Positions 43,773 to 52,055 of a stretch of 64,000 nucleotides of DNA are shown here, in pieces (position 1 is the stretch's first letter; every line of letters begins with the position of its first letter). The translations under genes were made by a program, and so were the position numbers. The notes under the pieces were generated by a model. The model ran no database searches. It was not told the origin of the DNA and worked only from the letters and a program-made list of their open reading frames with translations. Source of the DNA: Falsiruegeria litorea R37 (lineage in GTDB: Bacteria > Pseudomonadota > Alphaproteobacteria > Rhodobacterales > Rhodobacteraceae); assembly GCF_900172225.1 (NCBI RefSeq), contig NZ_FWFO01000001.1:1240001-1304000 (forward strand), in the 5' to 3' direction.

Positions 43773-44903
43773 TTATTGGTTCGTCGCGACCAGATATCCC
43801 AATCCGGCAGCCGCCAAGAGGCCGATCGTCACAGCGATGGTGATCTTGATCGCAGACCAGGGCCGCTCGCCCTGCACCCGACCAGTGCGGCCATTGACGA
43901 CAAAACGATAGGTCTTGCCGCGATATTTGTAAGCTGCAAGCCAGACCGGCAGCAGGATATGCTTGAACGTCACATCCGAGATCGCGGTGTCGATGTCATG
44001 GATGCGTTGCTGGTCCCCGCCAATGTCAAAACGTACATCGCGTTCGATCACCCGCGACATGTGATGACGGGCTTCGGTATAGCCATCATTCAGCTCGACA
44101 GTATAAGCCTCGGCCCGAAATCCTGCGAGGTACTGGGGTTGATAGGGCTCCAGCGCGGGCAAATCCCACGGTTCCAGCGCGTCAGTGTAGGATTTTGGCA
44201 AGCTGGTCGAGGCCAGAACCAGCACATCGTCAAAGAACCGCGCCACCCGGCCCGATTTGGGAGACCAGCGGATCTTGGGCACCTGTTCGGTGACCTGTTT
44301 GCCGTCACGCATGACGGTGCGGGTCTCGTAATATATCGTCCCGCGCTCACCGCGATAGCTCGACTTGGTGTCGGCATCAAAGGTCCAGTAGGGGACATAA
44401 ATGCCCTGCATCTTACGCCCTTTGCGGGCATATTCCTTTAGCCCATTGGGTGCAAACCACAGCGCGCCCAGCCAATCACTCATCGCGCCATGGGCCGAGC
44501 GTTCATCCAGTGCAAAGGGCAGCACGCCGCGCGGTTTGATGTGACGGTTCACGCCCGTGCCGGTGACCACAGGCGTGGCGCAGAACGGGCATTCGGCCGC
44601 GTGGGTGTCAGGGTCGAACTCGACCTGAGCGGCGCAGTTGGGGCAGCTCAGGACGCGGGTCTCTTCGATCTCGGTCTCGGGCAGGTCCTGGGCCATGGCG
44701 GCGTCGAAATCCAACTCGCGCAGGGTCGCCCCCTTCCATGGGCCCGTGCTGATCGCCTGGCTGTGACCGCAGTGGTCGCAGGTCAGCGACCCATCCTTGG
44801 GGTTGAACCGATAGTCCGCGCCACAGTTGTCGCAGGGAAAGCGATGCTCGCCGCTGGGGGATGGTGGGGTCTGGGTTGGCAGGGGCGGTGGCACAGAGGT
44901 CAT
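43773..44903 (-). CDS. Double zinc-ribbon protein with C-terminal TM helix (YdjG-like)
   Basis: This 376-residue protein has two zinc ribbons: CDNCGADYRFNPKDGSLTCDHC (about residues 24-45) and CPNC followed by CPFC (about 87-110). A soluble domain with PFALDERSAHGAMSDWLGALWFAPNGL follows, with YVPYWTFDADTKSSYRGERG. A last TM helix (about 350-370) suggests a membrane anchor. Automatic annotation often calls such proteins primosomal helicase-like; no helicase motif is present. B. subtilis YdjG has the same kind of ribbons and sits with YdjI, the SPFH protein also found here. Confidence 0.75.
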   Translation of the reverse strand: MTSVPPPLPTQTPPSPSGEHRFPCDNCGADYRFNPKDGSLTCDHCGHSQAISTGPWKGATLRELDFDAAMAQDLPETEIEETRVLSCPNCAAQVEFDPDTHAAECPFCATPVVTGTGVNRHIKPRGVLPFALDERSAHGAMSDWLGALWFAPNGLKEYARKGRKMQGIYVPYWTFDADTKSSYRGERGTIYYETRTVMRDGKQVTEQVPKIRWSPKSGRVARFFDDVLVLASTSLPKSYTDALEPWDLPALEPYQPQYLAGFRAEAYTVELNDGYTEARHHMSRVIERDVRFDIGGDQQRIHDIDTAISDVTFKHILLPVWLAAYKYRGKTYRFVVNGRTGRVQGERPWSAIKITIAVTIGLLAAAGLGYLVATNQ

Positions 44904-44910
44904 CTTGGGC

Positions 44911-45300
44911 TCAATCCTGGCGTGGGAAATGAAGGTATTCGGACCGCTTTTCCGCGGGCAGAACGTGCTTTACCATGGACGGTTCATAGGCGCCGATGCG
45001 CTGAAAGCTGCGCCGTGCGTCCGACAGGGCCAATCCGTGGTTGGCGGCTGATGGTTCTTCCATATCGGTGTCATGGTAAACGTCTTCGTCCTCCCAAAAG
45101 CAGATGGGACAGATCAGACATCTCCCGCGCTCTGCCAAGGTGACGTAATCACAGCAGGGGCAGATGTAGCGCGGCGGCGGGTCGTTGGCCGCGCGCCGCT
45201 CGGCGCGGGTCATGTGTTTGCGTCGGGTCGGCGTTTTGCGGCCGGTGGTTGCCCGGCCAGTTGCGCCGTCCAGTCCGCGCTCGTCCGCAGAAGAGGGCAT
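44911..45300 (-). CDS. CPCC family zinc-binding protein
   Basis: This 129-residue protein carries the cysteine-rich CPCC motif YICPCCDYVTLAERGRCLIC and then PICFWEDEDV at about 45-72, diagnostic for the CPCC family (putative zinc binding). SLSDARRSFQRIGA-like sequence ALSDARRSFQRIGA follows. The long basic N-terminus may be real: ATG 45300 has ACGGAG upstream; ATG 45213 is an alternative. It starts 12 bases after the cytochrome gene. Function is unknown. Confidence 0.8.
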   Translation of the reverse strand: MPSSADERGLDGATGRATTGRKTPTRRKHMTRAERRAANDPPPRYICPCCDYVTLAERGRCLICPICFWEDEDVYHDTDMEEPSAANHGLALSDARRSFQRIGAYEPSMVKHVLPAEKRSEYLHFPRQD

Positions 45301-45312
45301 CCAATCGCTCCG

Positions 45313-45840
45313 TCAAAGGTATTTGTGCAGAATACGCGGCACCATGATACGCAGCGCATTGTCCTTTAGCCAGAGGTGCCGCCACAGATGAAACCCGATG
45401 TGGCCCACAACCACGATGATCAGCGCGTCAAAGGCAATCTCGTGAACCTCTTGCGCAAGATCATGCAGGGTCTTGCTGCCAATGCCGGGGTTTATCTGCA
45501 GCCAACCAAAGGCGCGAACGGCAAAGGGGGCGGCGAGGCCGGCCATGGCGCCAGTGGCGACAATGATGGGCATGCCCCATTGCAGGGCCTTGTGAGACAG
45601 CGGATGCAGGCGCTTGGCAACGCCCGGCAGTTTGGGGCCAGGACGGCCAGCCAACCCTTTTCGCAGATAGATCAGGGTCCAAATACCAACGACGATGGCC
45701 AGCAAAAGCCCCATGCCCGCATGGGTGCTAAGGCCAGCGCCGGGATCTGCGGGTACCTCATCCGGTTCGACCAGAAAGAAATACCCGATCAACCCGGCCG
45801 ACAGCCAGTGCATCCATTTCAAAACAGAGCGTCGGTTCAT
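45313..45840 (-). CDS. Cytochrome b561-type membrane protein
   Basis: This 175-residue protein has four TM helices with histidines suited to haem b: His11 in LKWMHWLSAG, His40 in LSTHAGMG, and His pairs in GHIGFHLWRH at the end. This matches the bacterial cytochrome b561/hydrogenase b-type fold. It could pass electrons across the membrane. It lies three bases after the SPFH gene in the same operon. Confidence 0.85.
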   Translation of the reverse strand: MNRRSVLKWMHWLSAGLIGYFFLVEPDEVPADPGAGLSTHAGMGLLLAIVVGIWTLIYLRKGLAGRPGPKLPGVAKRLHPLSHKALQWGMPIIVATGAMAGLAAPFAVRAFGWLQINPGIGSKTLHDLAQEVHEIAFDALIIVVVGHIGFHLWRHLWLKDNALRIMVPRILHKYL

Positions 45841-45843
45841 CGA

Positions 45844-47004
45844 TTACGCCCCAGGCGGCGGTGGTGGCAGAATGGTGAACAGCTGCGCCAGTTCCTGTAC
45901 GTCCTCGGCGCGCTTCCAACCGTCCTGACCCGCGGTCCAGACAAAAGTTTCGCGCGTGATCTCGCCTGAGGTGGCCATGCGGCCCAGTTTGGCTTTTGAG
46001 AACGGGCCGGATGTGACCCCATCCACCGCGATGTGCCAAACATGTTCGACCGGCGGCGGGGGCGGTGGTGCAACGGGCGCTGCCGCCTGCGGTGCAGCGG
46101 GGGCGGGGCGGGTGCCCCAAGGACCTGCGGGCTGACCCGCTGCCATGTTCCCCATCTGCTGAGCCCCCATCTGCTGAGCCATGGCCATGCCCATTCCCAT
46201 GCCAAGACCGGCGCCCATTCCGCTGTTCGGGGTGCTGGCAGCGGCGGTCATCGCCTCGGCCGCCGAATATTGCGTGAACTTGCCCAGATCACCTGCCAAT
46301 CCCATCGACGTCCGCTTGTCCAATGCGGCCTCGACCGCTGGCGGCAGCGAGATGTTCTCGATGTAGAACTCGGGCATCTCCAGCCCGTAGCCTTCCAGCA
46401 CGGGCGAGACCTCGGCCGCGATCAACTTGCCCAGATCGGCCGTATTGGCGGCCATGTCCAGCACCGGGATGCCTGATCCTGAGATGACGCGCGAAAACTC
46501 CTGCACGATGATATTGCGCACCTGAAATGAGATCTCGTCCATGGTGAATTCGCCGTCGGTCCCCACGATCTCGATCAGGAACCGGGCCGCGTCTTTGACC
46601 CGCACGGTGTAGGTGCCAAAGGCGCGGATGCGCGTGGGACCAAACTCGGGGTCGCGCAGCATGATCGGGTTCTTGGTGCCCCATTTCAGATCATTGAACC
46701 GTGTCGTATTGACGAAATAGATCTCGGATTTGAACGGCGATTTGAAGCCGTGATCCCAATGCTGCAGCGTTGTCATGATCGGCATGTTGTTGGTCTCGAG
46801 CATATAGAGCCCGGGCGTGAACACATCCGCCAGCTGCCCCTCATGCACAAACACGGCCGCTTGCCCCTCACGCACGGTCAGCTTGGCGCCGTATTTGATC
46901 TCGTGCCCTTCACGCTCGAACCGCCAGACCATTGTGTCCCGCGTGTCATCGACCCAATGAATGACGTCGATGAACTGCCCCGAGAGAAAATCGAAAATAC
47001 CCAT
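45844..47004 (-). CDS. SPFH-domain virion-core-like protein with GYF_2 domain (YdjI-like)
   Basis: This 386-residue protein has an N-terminal SPFH-type domain (about 1-260, including SGQFIDVIHWVDDT, RFNDLKWGTKNPIMLRDPEFG, VISGSGIPVLDMAAN). A low-complexity Gly/Met linker GAGLGMGMGMAMAQQMG (about 260-280) and Pro/Ala stretch follow, then a GYF_2 domain (about 318-386, WHIAVDGVTSGPFSKAKLGRMA, WTAGQDGWKRAEDV). The SPFH part is of the YdjI type rather than classical flotillin and has no TM helix, so it probably attaches to the membrane via partners. The YdjG-like ribbon protein in the same cluster is its usual partner in Bacillus. Confidence 0.85.
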   Translation of the reverse strand: MGIFDFLSGQFIDVIHWVDDTRDTMVWRFEREGHEIKYGAKLTVREGQAAVFVHEGQLADVFTPGLYMLETNNMPIMTTLQHWDHGFKSPFKSEIYFVNTTRFNDLKWGTKNPIMLRDPEFGPTRIRAFGTYTVRVKDAARFLIEIVGTDGEFTMDEISFQVRNIIVQEFSRVISGSGIPVLDMAANTADLGKLIAAEVSPVLEGYGLEMPEFYIENISLPPAVEAALDKRTSMGLAGDLGKFTQYSAAEAMTAAASTPNSGMGAGLGMGMGMAMAQQMGAQQMGNMAAGQPAGPWGTRPAPAAPQAAAPVAPPPPPPVEHVWHIAVDGVTSGPFSKAKLGRMATSGEITRETFVWTAGQDGWKRAEDVQELAQLFTILPPPPPGA

Positions 47005-47029
47005 GATCTGCGGCTCCCATGTCGCTTGT

Positions 47030-47048
47030 TGGAACTATACTCGTTCCA
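47030..47048. promoter_or_regulatory. Inverted repeat upstream of the SPFH gene
   Basis: TGGAAC-N7-GTTCCA is a perfect 6-bp inverted repeat 26 bases before the SPFH start codon, a possible operator. No regulator is suggested by the sequence. Confidence 0.35.
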
Positions 47049-47154
47049 GTTCTCAAATCTATGCAAGAGTGGCGTTGTTCAAAAGTGAGAATGCATGTGA
47101 AATCATCCCCGTAATTCGAGAGTGCGGCCCAGTCGATGCAGTTGGAATCTGCTT

Positions 47155-47234
47155 CGGGGGGCTCCCGCCCCCGCATCATGCCCTGACGGGCCCTTGCGGG
47201 GTTGGGCCGAGCGCCTCGCCTGTCGGCGAGGCGC
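47155..47234. repeat. Intergenic hairpin repeat, copy C (inverted orientation)
   Basis: GGGGGGCTCCCGCCC begins at 47155 and GCGCCTCGCC (47211-47220) pairs with GGCGAGGCGC (47225-47234) across a 4-base loop. Read on the minus strand it contains GCATGATGC followed by GGGCGGGAGCCCCCC, matching copies A and D. It separates the DUF2927 gene from the SPFH gene and may break the cluster into two transcripts. The remainder of 47049-47258 has no gene. Confidence 0.65.
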
Positions 47235-47258
47235 GGCACCGCAGAACGAAAGGCTCGT

Positions 47259-48191
47259 TCAGAGCGACTGCCCCATCGCCTCGCGCGCCAGGATGTTCAC
47301 CACAGGGCGGGCCTCTTCGGCGGTGATGCCTTGTTTCAGCCGGGGATCGTAGAGCATCATCAATAGCTTTTCGTCATGGCTGGTCAGTAGGGCAAACTCG
47401 TCATCGTCGTTGAAGATCGAGGGCCGCGCGCGGGGGCTGTCGTTGGGCAGGCCCAGGCCTTGGGCGATTTCCTCGTGCACGCAGGACAGGCGCACCAGGT
47501 CCGGGTGCTCGGCCCGGATCAACGCCACGGCGCGGGTGTAATTGTAGGGCGTGCCATTGCCCGACACCGCCACCACCAGGCAATAGAAAGAGCGGGGAAG
47601 ATCGCGGAAGATCGCCAATTCGGCTTCGCTGATGGTCGGGATCAGCTGTTGCAGCCGCGCTTGCAGGAAATCGCTGTCATCTTGACCGGCGACAAAGACA
47701 TGAAAGTTCGCATTTCGGGACGCGGTGCTGATCGAGTGGCCGGTTATCCGCGCCAGTCGTGACACATATGCGTCGATATTGGCCCTGTCGGTGGTGCGTT
47801 GTTCCAGCGGGACAGACGCACCGAATTCAGTGCTTATTCGCACTGGCCCACTCCAGCGGCTTAACTGTCCGCTGGAGCCGCGTGCTGAAGAGCCAATGCC
47901 AGCCGCGCTGTATTCTTCGAAAAACGCAATGGTTTCAAAATTGCGCGCCAGATCATTGGCGTCAAAGGGTGTATCGGGTCCGCCTCCGTCGGTGCGCAGC
48001 AAGCCGCGCGTCAGCAGATCATTCTGCACCTTCTCATAATACCGTGCTAGATCCTGACTTGCGGCGGATTGGGGGATCACCTCGTCTCCGACTGGGGCCA
48101 AGCCAGCTGGTCGGGTCTGGGGGAAGGGGGTCGTGCGCGGTGTCGGGTCACAGGCCGACAGCGCCATAAGGGCGGCCAAGACCACCCCCAT
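47259..48191 (-). CDS. DUF2927 lipoprotein with HExxQ motif
   Basis: This protein of about 310 residues starts at ATG 48191; GTG 48221 and TTG 48197 are alternatives. The lipobox LSAC follows a short hydrophobic leader (MGVVLAALMALSAC). The DUF2927 domain includes LPRSFYCLVVAVSG and CVHEEIAQGLGLPNDS, a metalloprotease-like His-Glu motif typical of this family, then DEFALLTSHDEKLLMMLYDPRL. It is likely anchored in the outer membrane or periplasm. Catalysis has not been shown for the family to my knowledge. The gap to the telA gene is short, so it is co-transcribed with telA and xpaC. Confidence 0.8.
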   Translation of the reverse strand: MGVVLAALMALSACDPTPRTTPFPQTRPAGLAPVGDEVIPQSAASQDLARYYEKVQNDLLTRGLLRTDGGGPDTPFDANDLARNFETIAFFEEYSAAGIGSSARGSSGQLSRWSGPVRISTEFGASVPLEQRTTDRANIDAYVSRLARITGHSISTASRNANFHVFVAGQDDSDFLQARLQQLIPTISEAELAIFRDLPRSFYCLVVAVSGNGTPYNYTRAVALIRAEHPDLVRLSCVHEEIAQGLGLPNDSPRARPSIFNDDDEFALLTSHDEKLLMMLYDPRLKQGITAEEARPVVNILAREAMGQSL

Positions 48192-48224
48192 GCGCAACCC
48201 TATACAACCCTGAACCTGCACCGA

Positions 48225-49415
48225 TCAGTTCGGCACGGCGGTGCCGGAATTATCGCCAATGCCATCCTTGCGGGCCTTGGCAGCTGCCAGGGTGTCCCGC
48301 AGTTCGGCTTCCATTTTCTTGAGGTCTTCTTCGGCTGCGGCCCGCTTTGCCTTCCCTTCGTCCGCGATCTGGAGGCTTTCCTGAATGGTGCCGATCAGGT
48401 CGGCATTGGCCTGTTTCACCGCTTCGATGTCAAAGACGCCACGCTCCATTTCCTGGCGGATCATCTTGTTGCTTTCGCGCAGGTTCGCCGCGTTCGACGT
48501 CAGCAACTCGTTGGTCAAGTCGTTGGCATCACGCACAGCAGCTGCGGCCTCGGCCGAGCGTTGGATGGTGACGGCCTGCGCCAGCTGCGTCTCCCACAGC
48601 GGTACGGTGTTGACGAGCGTCGAGTTGATCTTGGTCACCAGCGACTTGTCGTTTTCCTGCACCAACCGGATCGACGGCAGGGATTGCATGGTCACCTGGC
48701 GGGTCAGCTTCAGGTCATGTACCCGGCGTTCCAGATCGTCGCGCGCCGCCCGCAGGTCGCGCAGCTCCTGCGCTTTCATCACCTGGTGCTCTTCGGGGGC
48801 GGCCTGAACCTCGGCCTCTTTCGCAGGGATCTCAGAGCTGTCGAGCTCGGCCAGTTTTTCTTCGCCCGCCGCGATATAGAGCGCCAGTTCGTCGTAGAAA
48901 TTCAGTGTCTTATCATAAAGCAAGTCGAGCGATTTGATGTCCTTGAGCAGCGTGTGTTCATGCCCCAGCAGATCATCAGTGATCCGGTCAATCTGACCTT
49001 GGACCTCTTCATATTGCGCTGTGAACTTGGCAAAGGGGGCTGCCTTGCCCAGCAGTTTCTCCCACCAGCTGCGATCGCGGCGCACGTCCAGCTCGCTGAC
49101 CGAAAAGCCGCGAATGGTGGTGACGATGTTGCGCAGGGAGTCACCAGCAGGGCCCACATCCTTGTTGCGTACATCGGCCAGCATCGCCTGGCTGATCTCT
49201 TGCAGTTCGGCCTGCGCACCCGAGCCAAAGGCAACGATCGAGTTGGTGTTGCCCATGTCGATCTCGTCCATGCGCTTGCGGATTTCGGCGCTCACCGGCT
49301 CGTCCGCGTCCTGCATCGACACCACCTCGGCCTGTGGCTCGGGCAAGACAACGGCGGTCACTTCTTCAACGGCGGTGGTGGCTTCGGCTGCCTTTTGGCG
49401 GACTGTGTCGGACAT
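48225..49415 (-). CDS. telA: Toxic anion resistance protein TelA family
   Basis: This 396-residue, largely helical cytoplasmic protein belongs to the TelA family. ATG 49415 has GAGG upstream. Landmarks are GDSLRNIVTTIRGFSVSELD, SWWEKLLGKAAPFAKFTAQYEEVQGQIDRI (about 95-145), a long coiled-coil centre and LVQENDKSLVTKINSTLVNTVPLWETQLAQAV. TelA proteins are linked to tellurite and colicin resistance and cell-envelope stress, with unknown chemistry. It is located between the XpaC-like and DUF2927 genes, a pairing (XpaC-TelA) seen in many bacteria. Confidence 0.92.
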   Translation of the reverse strand: MSDTVRQKAAEATTAVEEVTAVVLPEPQAEVVSMQDADEPVSAEIRKRMDEIDMGNTNSIVAFGSGAQAELQEISQAMLADVRNKDVGPAGDSLRNIVTTIRGFSVSELDVRRDRSWWEKLLGKAAPFAKFTAQYEEVQGQIDRITDDLLGHEHTLLKDIKSLDLLYDKTLNFYDELALYIAAGEEKLAELDSSEIPAKEAEVQAAPEEHQVMKAQELRDLRAARDDLERRVHDLKLTRQVTMQSLPSIRLVQENDKSLVTKINSTLVNTVPLWETQLAQAVTIQRSAEAAAAVRDANDLTNELLTSNAANLRESNKMIRQEMERGVFDIEAVKQANADLIGTIQESLQIADEGKAKRAAAEEDLKKMEAELRDTLAAAKARKDGIGDNSGTAVPN

Positions 49416-49457
49416 TTTCGGGTTCCTCGTTACGTTTGGGGCCACTAGAGCGGGCGG

Positions 49458-50369
49458 TCAATCCAACCGGACACCTTCGCGCTGCAAGCGTTCGCGCAGC
49501 ACGTCGATTTCCACGGTCAAGTCGCTGCGGTCATCCAGCAGCATCTTTTGGGTTCGGGCGGCAAAGTTCTGTTCCAGGTCGTCCAGCAGGGCGACATAGT
49601 CGGCCAGCGCCTTTTCATCGCGGCTGCGGCTGTAGAAGTCGGCAAATTTCACCGTCGCGTCGCGTGCGCCGCGCAGGTAAACGGTCAGGTACTTGCGGGC
49701 ACCGCTCAGATCGCGGGGATCCTCCTCGACCGTACGAAAGAGGTCGCGGGCAGTGGCTTGAAATCGCTCGACACGGGCCTCGATCTGGCGGTTCTTGGCG
49801 CGTTTGACGGCTTCGGTCATGGCGTCCAGATAGGCTTCGGCCTCGTCCACCACGCGGGCGACACGGTCCTGTTGAAAGGTGTCTACGCCTTCCATTCCCT
49901 TGTCTGACAGGGGGTCGATGCCAAAGGCAAGCGCGTGCAGGGCTGTTCCGGCGGCGCCGAACAGTACAGGTGCGATCAGGCTGACCTGACCTGCCACCTC
50001 GGCGTCCAGATAGTCATTACGAAACGCTGCAACACCCACACCGATGCCGGTCAGCAGGCTGGCCGCCATTTTGCGTGGAAAGGCCGGGCGGCGGGCCACT
50101 TTGCGGGCGTTGAACGCCGCCTCGGCCCGCAAACCCTCGCGCAGCAGCAGGGCTGCACCCGTCAGAAAACCGGCCGCACCCAACCCCAGAGACATGCCAA
50201 TGGCGCCATCATTGATGGACATGAACACCAAGGGGATCGCCGGGATAAACATGACATTGGCCCGTGCGCCAGCAGGTTCTACCCGCGCACCGTCGAATGT
50301 GCCGCGGGGTTTGGGAGCATCTTCAGAGCTGCCATCGGGGCTGTATTTTCCGCCGTATCGTTGCGCCAT
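49458..50369 (-). CDS. XpaC family protein (5-bromo-4-chloroindolyl phosphate hydrolysis)
   Basis: This 303-residue protein starts at ATG 50369 (MAQRYGGKYSPDG). It has about four hydrophobic segments (about 55-90 and 115-165) and a C-terminal helical domain with VKRAKNRQIEARVERFQATARDLFRTVEEDP and KYLTVYLRGARDATVKFADFY, matching the XpaC family. The name comes from a B. subtilis phenotype; the molecular role is unclear. It is encoded just upstream of telA and four bases downstream of a tiny membrane-peptide gene. Confidence 0.85.
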   Translation of the reverse strand: MAQRYGGKYSPDGSSEDAPKPRGTFDGARVEPAGARANVMFIPAIPLVFMSINDGAIGMSLGLGAAGFLTGAALLLREGLRAEAAFNARKVARRPAFPRKMAASLLTGIGVGVAAFRNDYLDAEVAGQVSLIAPVLFGAAGTALHALAFGIDPLSDKGMEGVDTFQQDRVARVVDEAEAYLDAMTEAVKRAKNRQIEARVERFQATARDLFRTVEEDPRDLSGARKYLTVYLRGARDATVKFADFYSRSRDEKALADYVALLDDLEQNFAARTQKMLLDDRSDLTVEIDVLRERLQREGVRLD

Positions 50370-50373
50370 GGGT

Positions 50374-50463
50374 TCAGAGGCCCCCCAACCAGCCGGTGCA
50401 GACACCGAACAGCAGGACAATCAGGGCCGCATAGGCCAGTTTCTGAACTCCGGTCTGAGACAT
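50374..50463 (-). CDS. 29-residue single-TM membrane peptide upstream of xpaC
   Basis: ATG 50463, with GAGGGGGG a few bases upstream, opens a 30-codon frame ending in TGA at 50374. The product starts MSQTGVQKLAYAALIVLLFG and ends VCTGWLGGL, one hydrophobic helix of about 18 residues with a short polar N-terminus. It ends four bases before the xpaC start, suggesting translational coupling. Ordinary ORF length cut-offs miss it. The good ribosome site, sensible TM composition and operon position support it; no homology could be tested. Confidence 0.6.
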   Translation of the reverse strand: MSQTGVQKLAYAALIVLLFGVCTGWLGGL

Positions 50464-50545
50464 GCCGCCCCCCTCGATGAGCCGTTGCCCATGAAACTAG
50501 GCGATGGCGCGGCGCCTTGCTAGGGGGAAGTCTGCGCTAAATCGC

Positions 50546-51499
50546 TCAGTCCCGGCGCTTTTTCGCCGGGGGCTTGCCTTTGGGGCCTGCTGCGCGTGGG
50601 CCGGGTTTTCCGGCAGGTTTCGCACCGGGTTTGCCCACAGGTTTGTTGGGGCGGCGCAGACTTTTGCTTGGATCGCCCACACCGGGTTTTCCCGAGGGGC
50701 CACGGCGGCGCTGCGGACGGGCTGGTTTGTCCGTCTCTTCCACTGGCTTGGCTTCGGCATCCAGGCCCAGTTGATCGCGCAGCACGCGGCGGCGGATTTC
50801 CTCGACCTCTCCCGGCTTCAGCTGACCCAGCTGAAACGGGCCATAAGATACCCGCAGCAGGCGGTTCACGGACAGGCCAATCTCTTCCATCGCGCGGCGG
50901 ATCTCGCGGTTCTTGCCTTCGCGGATCGCCACGGTCAGCCAGGCGTTTGCCCCCTGTTGCCGGTCCAGCGAGACGGTCATCGGCTGGAACCGTTCACCGT
51001 CGATCACCATTCCCTTGCGCAAAGGCGCAAACTGATCCTCGGTCGGGCGTCCGTTCACCCGCACCCGGTATTTGCGCACCCACCCGGTGGAAGGCAGCTC
51101 GAGCTTGCGTTTGACGCCGCCATCGTTGGTCAACAGCAAGAGCCCCTCGGAGTTCAGGTCGAGCCGCCCGACACTCATGACGCGGGGCATGTCCTCGGGC
51201 AGCTCGTCATAGATCGTGGTGCGCCCCTTTTCGTCACGATCCGTGGTCACCAGGCCGGTGGGCTTGTGATAAAGCCACAGACGCGCCGGTTCAGGGGCCT
51301 TGATCGGCTTGCCTTCGACCGTGATCTTGTCCTTGTCGGTGACGTTCAAGGCGGGCGAGGTGATGGTCTTGCCATTGACGGTGACCAGCCCGGCCTGGAT
51401 CAGCCTTTCGGCATCCCGGCGCGAGGCGACGCCTGCGCGGGCCAGAACCTTGGCGATACGATCGCCTTTTGGCGTCTCTGAAGATGGGGTTTTGCTCAT
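50546..51499 (-). CDS. rluB: Ribosomal large subunit pseudouridine synthase (RluB-type)
   Basis: This 317-residue RsuA/RluB-family enzyme makes pseudouridine in 23S rRNA. It has an N-terminal S4 domain (IAKVLARAGVASRRDAERLIQAGLVTVNG, about 14-42) and a synthase domain with catalytic Asp in VGRLDLNSEGLLLLTNDG (about 107). A further KNREIRRAMEEIGLSVNRLLRVSYGP block follows. The last 75 residues form a highly basic Pro/Gly/Lys-rich tail, probably for RNA binding. ATG 51499 is chosen; longer in-frame starts lack support. It is divergent from tadA. Confidence 0.9.
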   Translation of the reverse strand: MSKTPSSETPKGDRIAKVLARAGVASRRDAERLIQAGLVTVNGKTITSPALNVTDKDKITVEGKPIKAPEPARLWLYHKPTGLVTTDRDEKGRTTIYDELPEDMPRVMSVGRLDLNSEGLLLLTNDGGVKRKLELPSTGWVRKYRVRVNGRPTEDQFAPLRKGMVIDGERFQPMTVSLDRQQGANAWLTVAIREGKNREIRRAMEEIGLSVNRLLRVSYGPFQLGQLKPGEVEEIRRRVLRDQLGLDAEAKPVEETDKPARPQRRRGPSGKPGVGDPSKSLRRPNKPVGKPGAKPAGKPGPRAAGPKGKPPAKKRRD

Positions 51500-51562
51500 G
51501 GGTTGGGGCTTTAGCCCATTCCGGCTGCTTGCGAAAGCACCCATTCTTGGGCAGTTTAGGGC

Positions 51563-52036
51563 ATGACCTTCAAATCCCATATGAATCAGGCACTTGCCGA
51601 GGCCCGCGCCGCCGCAGACCGCGGCGAGGTGCCGGTGGGCGCCGTCATCGTGTCCCCTGATGGAGAAGTGGTGGCCGCCGCAGGCAACCGCACCCGTGAG
51701 TGGAACGATCCGACCGCTCATGCCGAGATCGTGGCCTTGCGCGCGGCCTGTGCGGCGGCGGGGTCCGAACGGTTGGTGGGCTATGATTTGTACGTGACGC
51801 TAGAGCCTTGTGCGATGTGTGCCGCCGCCCTGGCAGCTGCCCGGATCGGGCGGATCTACTATGGCGCGTCCGATCCGAAATCAGGTGGCGTAGCCCACGG
51901 TGCGCGGGTGTTTTCCCACCCCCAGGCGCATCACAGGCCCGAGGTTTACGACGGCATCGCGGCGCAGGAATGTGAGCATGTGTTAAAGGACTTCTTCGCG
52001 CTGCGACGCGGCGCAACAGGGGGCGACAGGGGCTAG
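51563..52036 (+). CDS. tadA: tRNA-specific adenosine deaminase
   Basis: This 157-residue enzyme converts A34 to inosine in tRNA-Arg. It has the deaminase zinc motifs HAEIVALR (about 53-60, His and catalytic Glu) and PCAMCAAA (about 83-90). GEVPVGAVIV and YYGASDPKSGGVAHG are TadA features. The length is normal. It is divergent from rluB, with 63 bases between start codons. Confidence 0.93.
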   Translation: MTFKSHMNQALAEARAAADRGEVPVGAVIVSPDGEVVAAAGNRTREWNDPTAHAEIVALRAACAAAGSERLVGYDLYVTLEPCAMCAAALAAARIGRIYYGASDPKSGGVAHGARVFSHPQAHHRPEVYDGIAAQECEHVLKDFFALRRGATGGDRG

Positions 52037-52055
52037 GGGGCGGGCTGTGACATGC

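Noticed and set aside
43773-44903. Primosomal protein N'/helicase
   Set aside because: Only zinc ribbons are present; there is no Walker A, DEAH box or other helicase motif.
47030-47048. LexA (SOS) box
   Set aside because: Alphaproteobacterial LexA sites are direct GTTC-N7-GTTC repeats; this site is an inverted TGGAAC-N7-GTTCCA.
48069-49448. 459-codon plus-strand open frame
   Set aside because: Antisense to telA; composition typical of a shadow frame.
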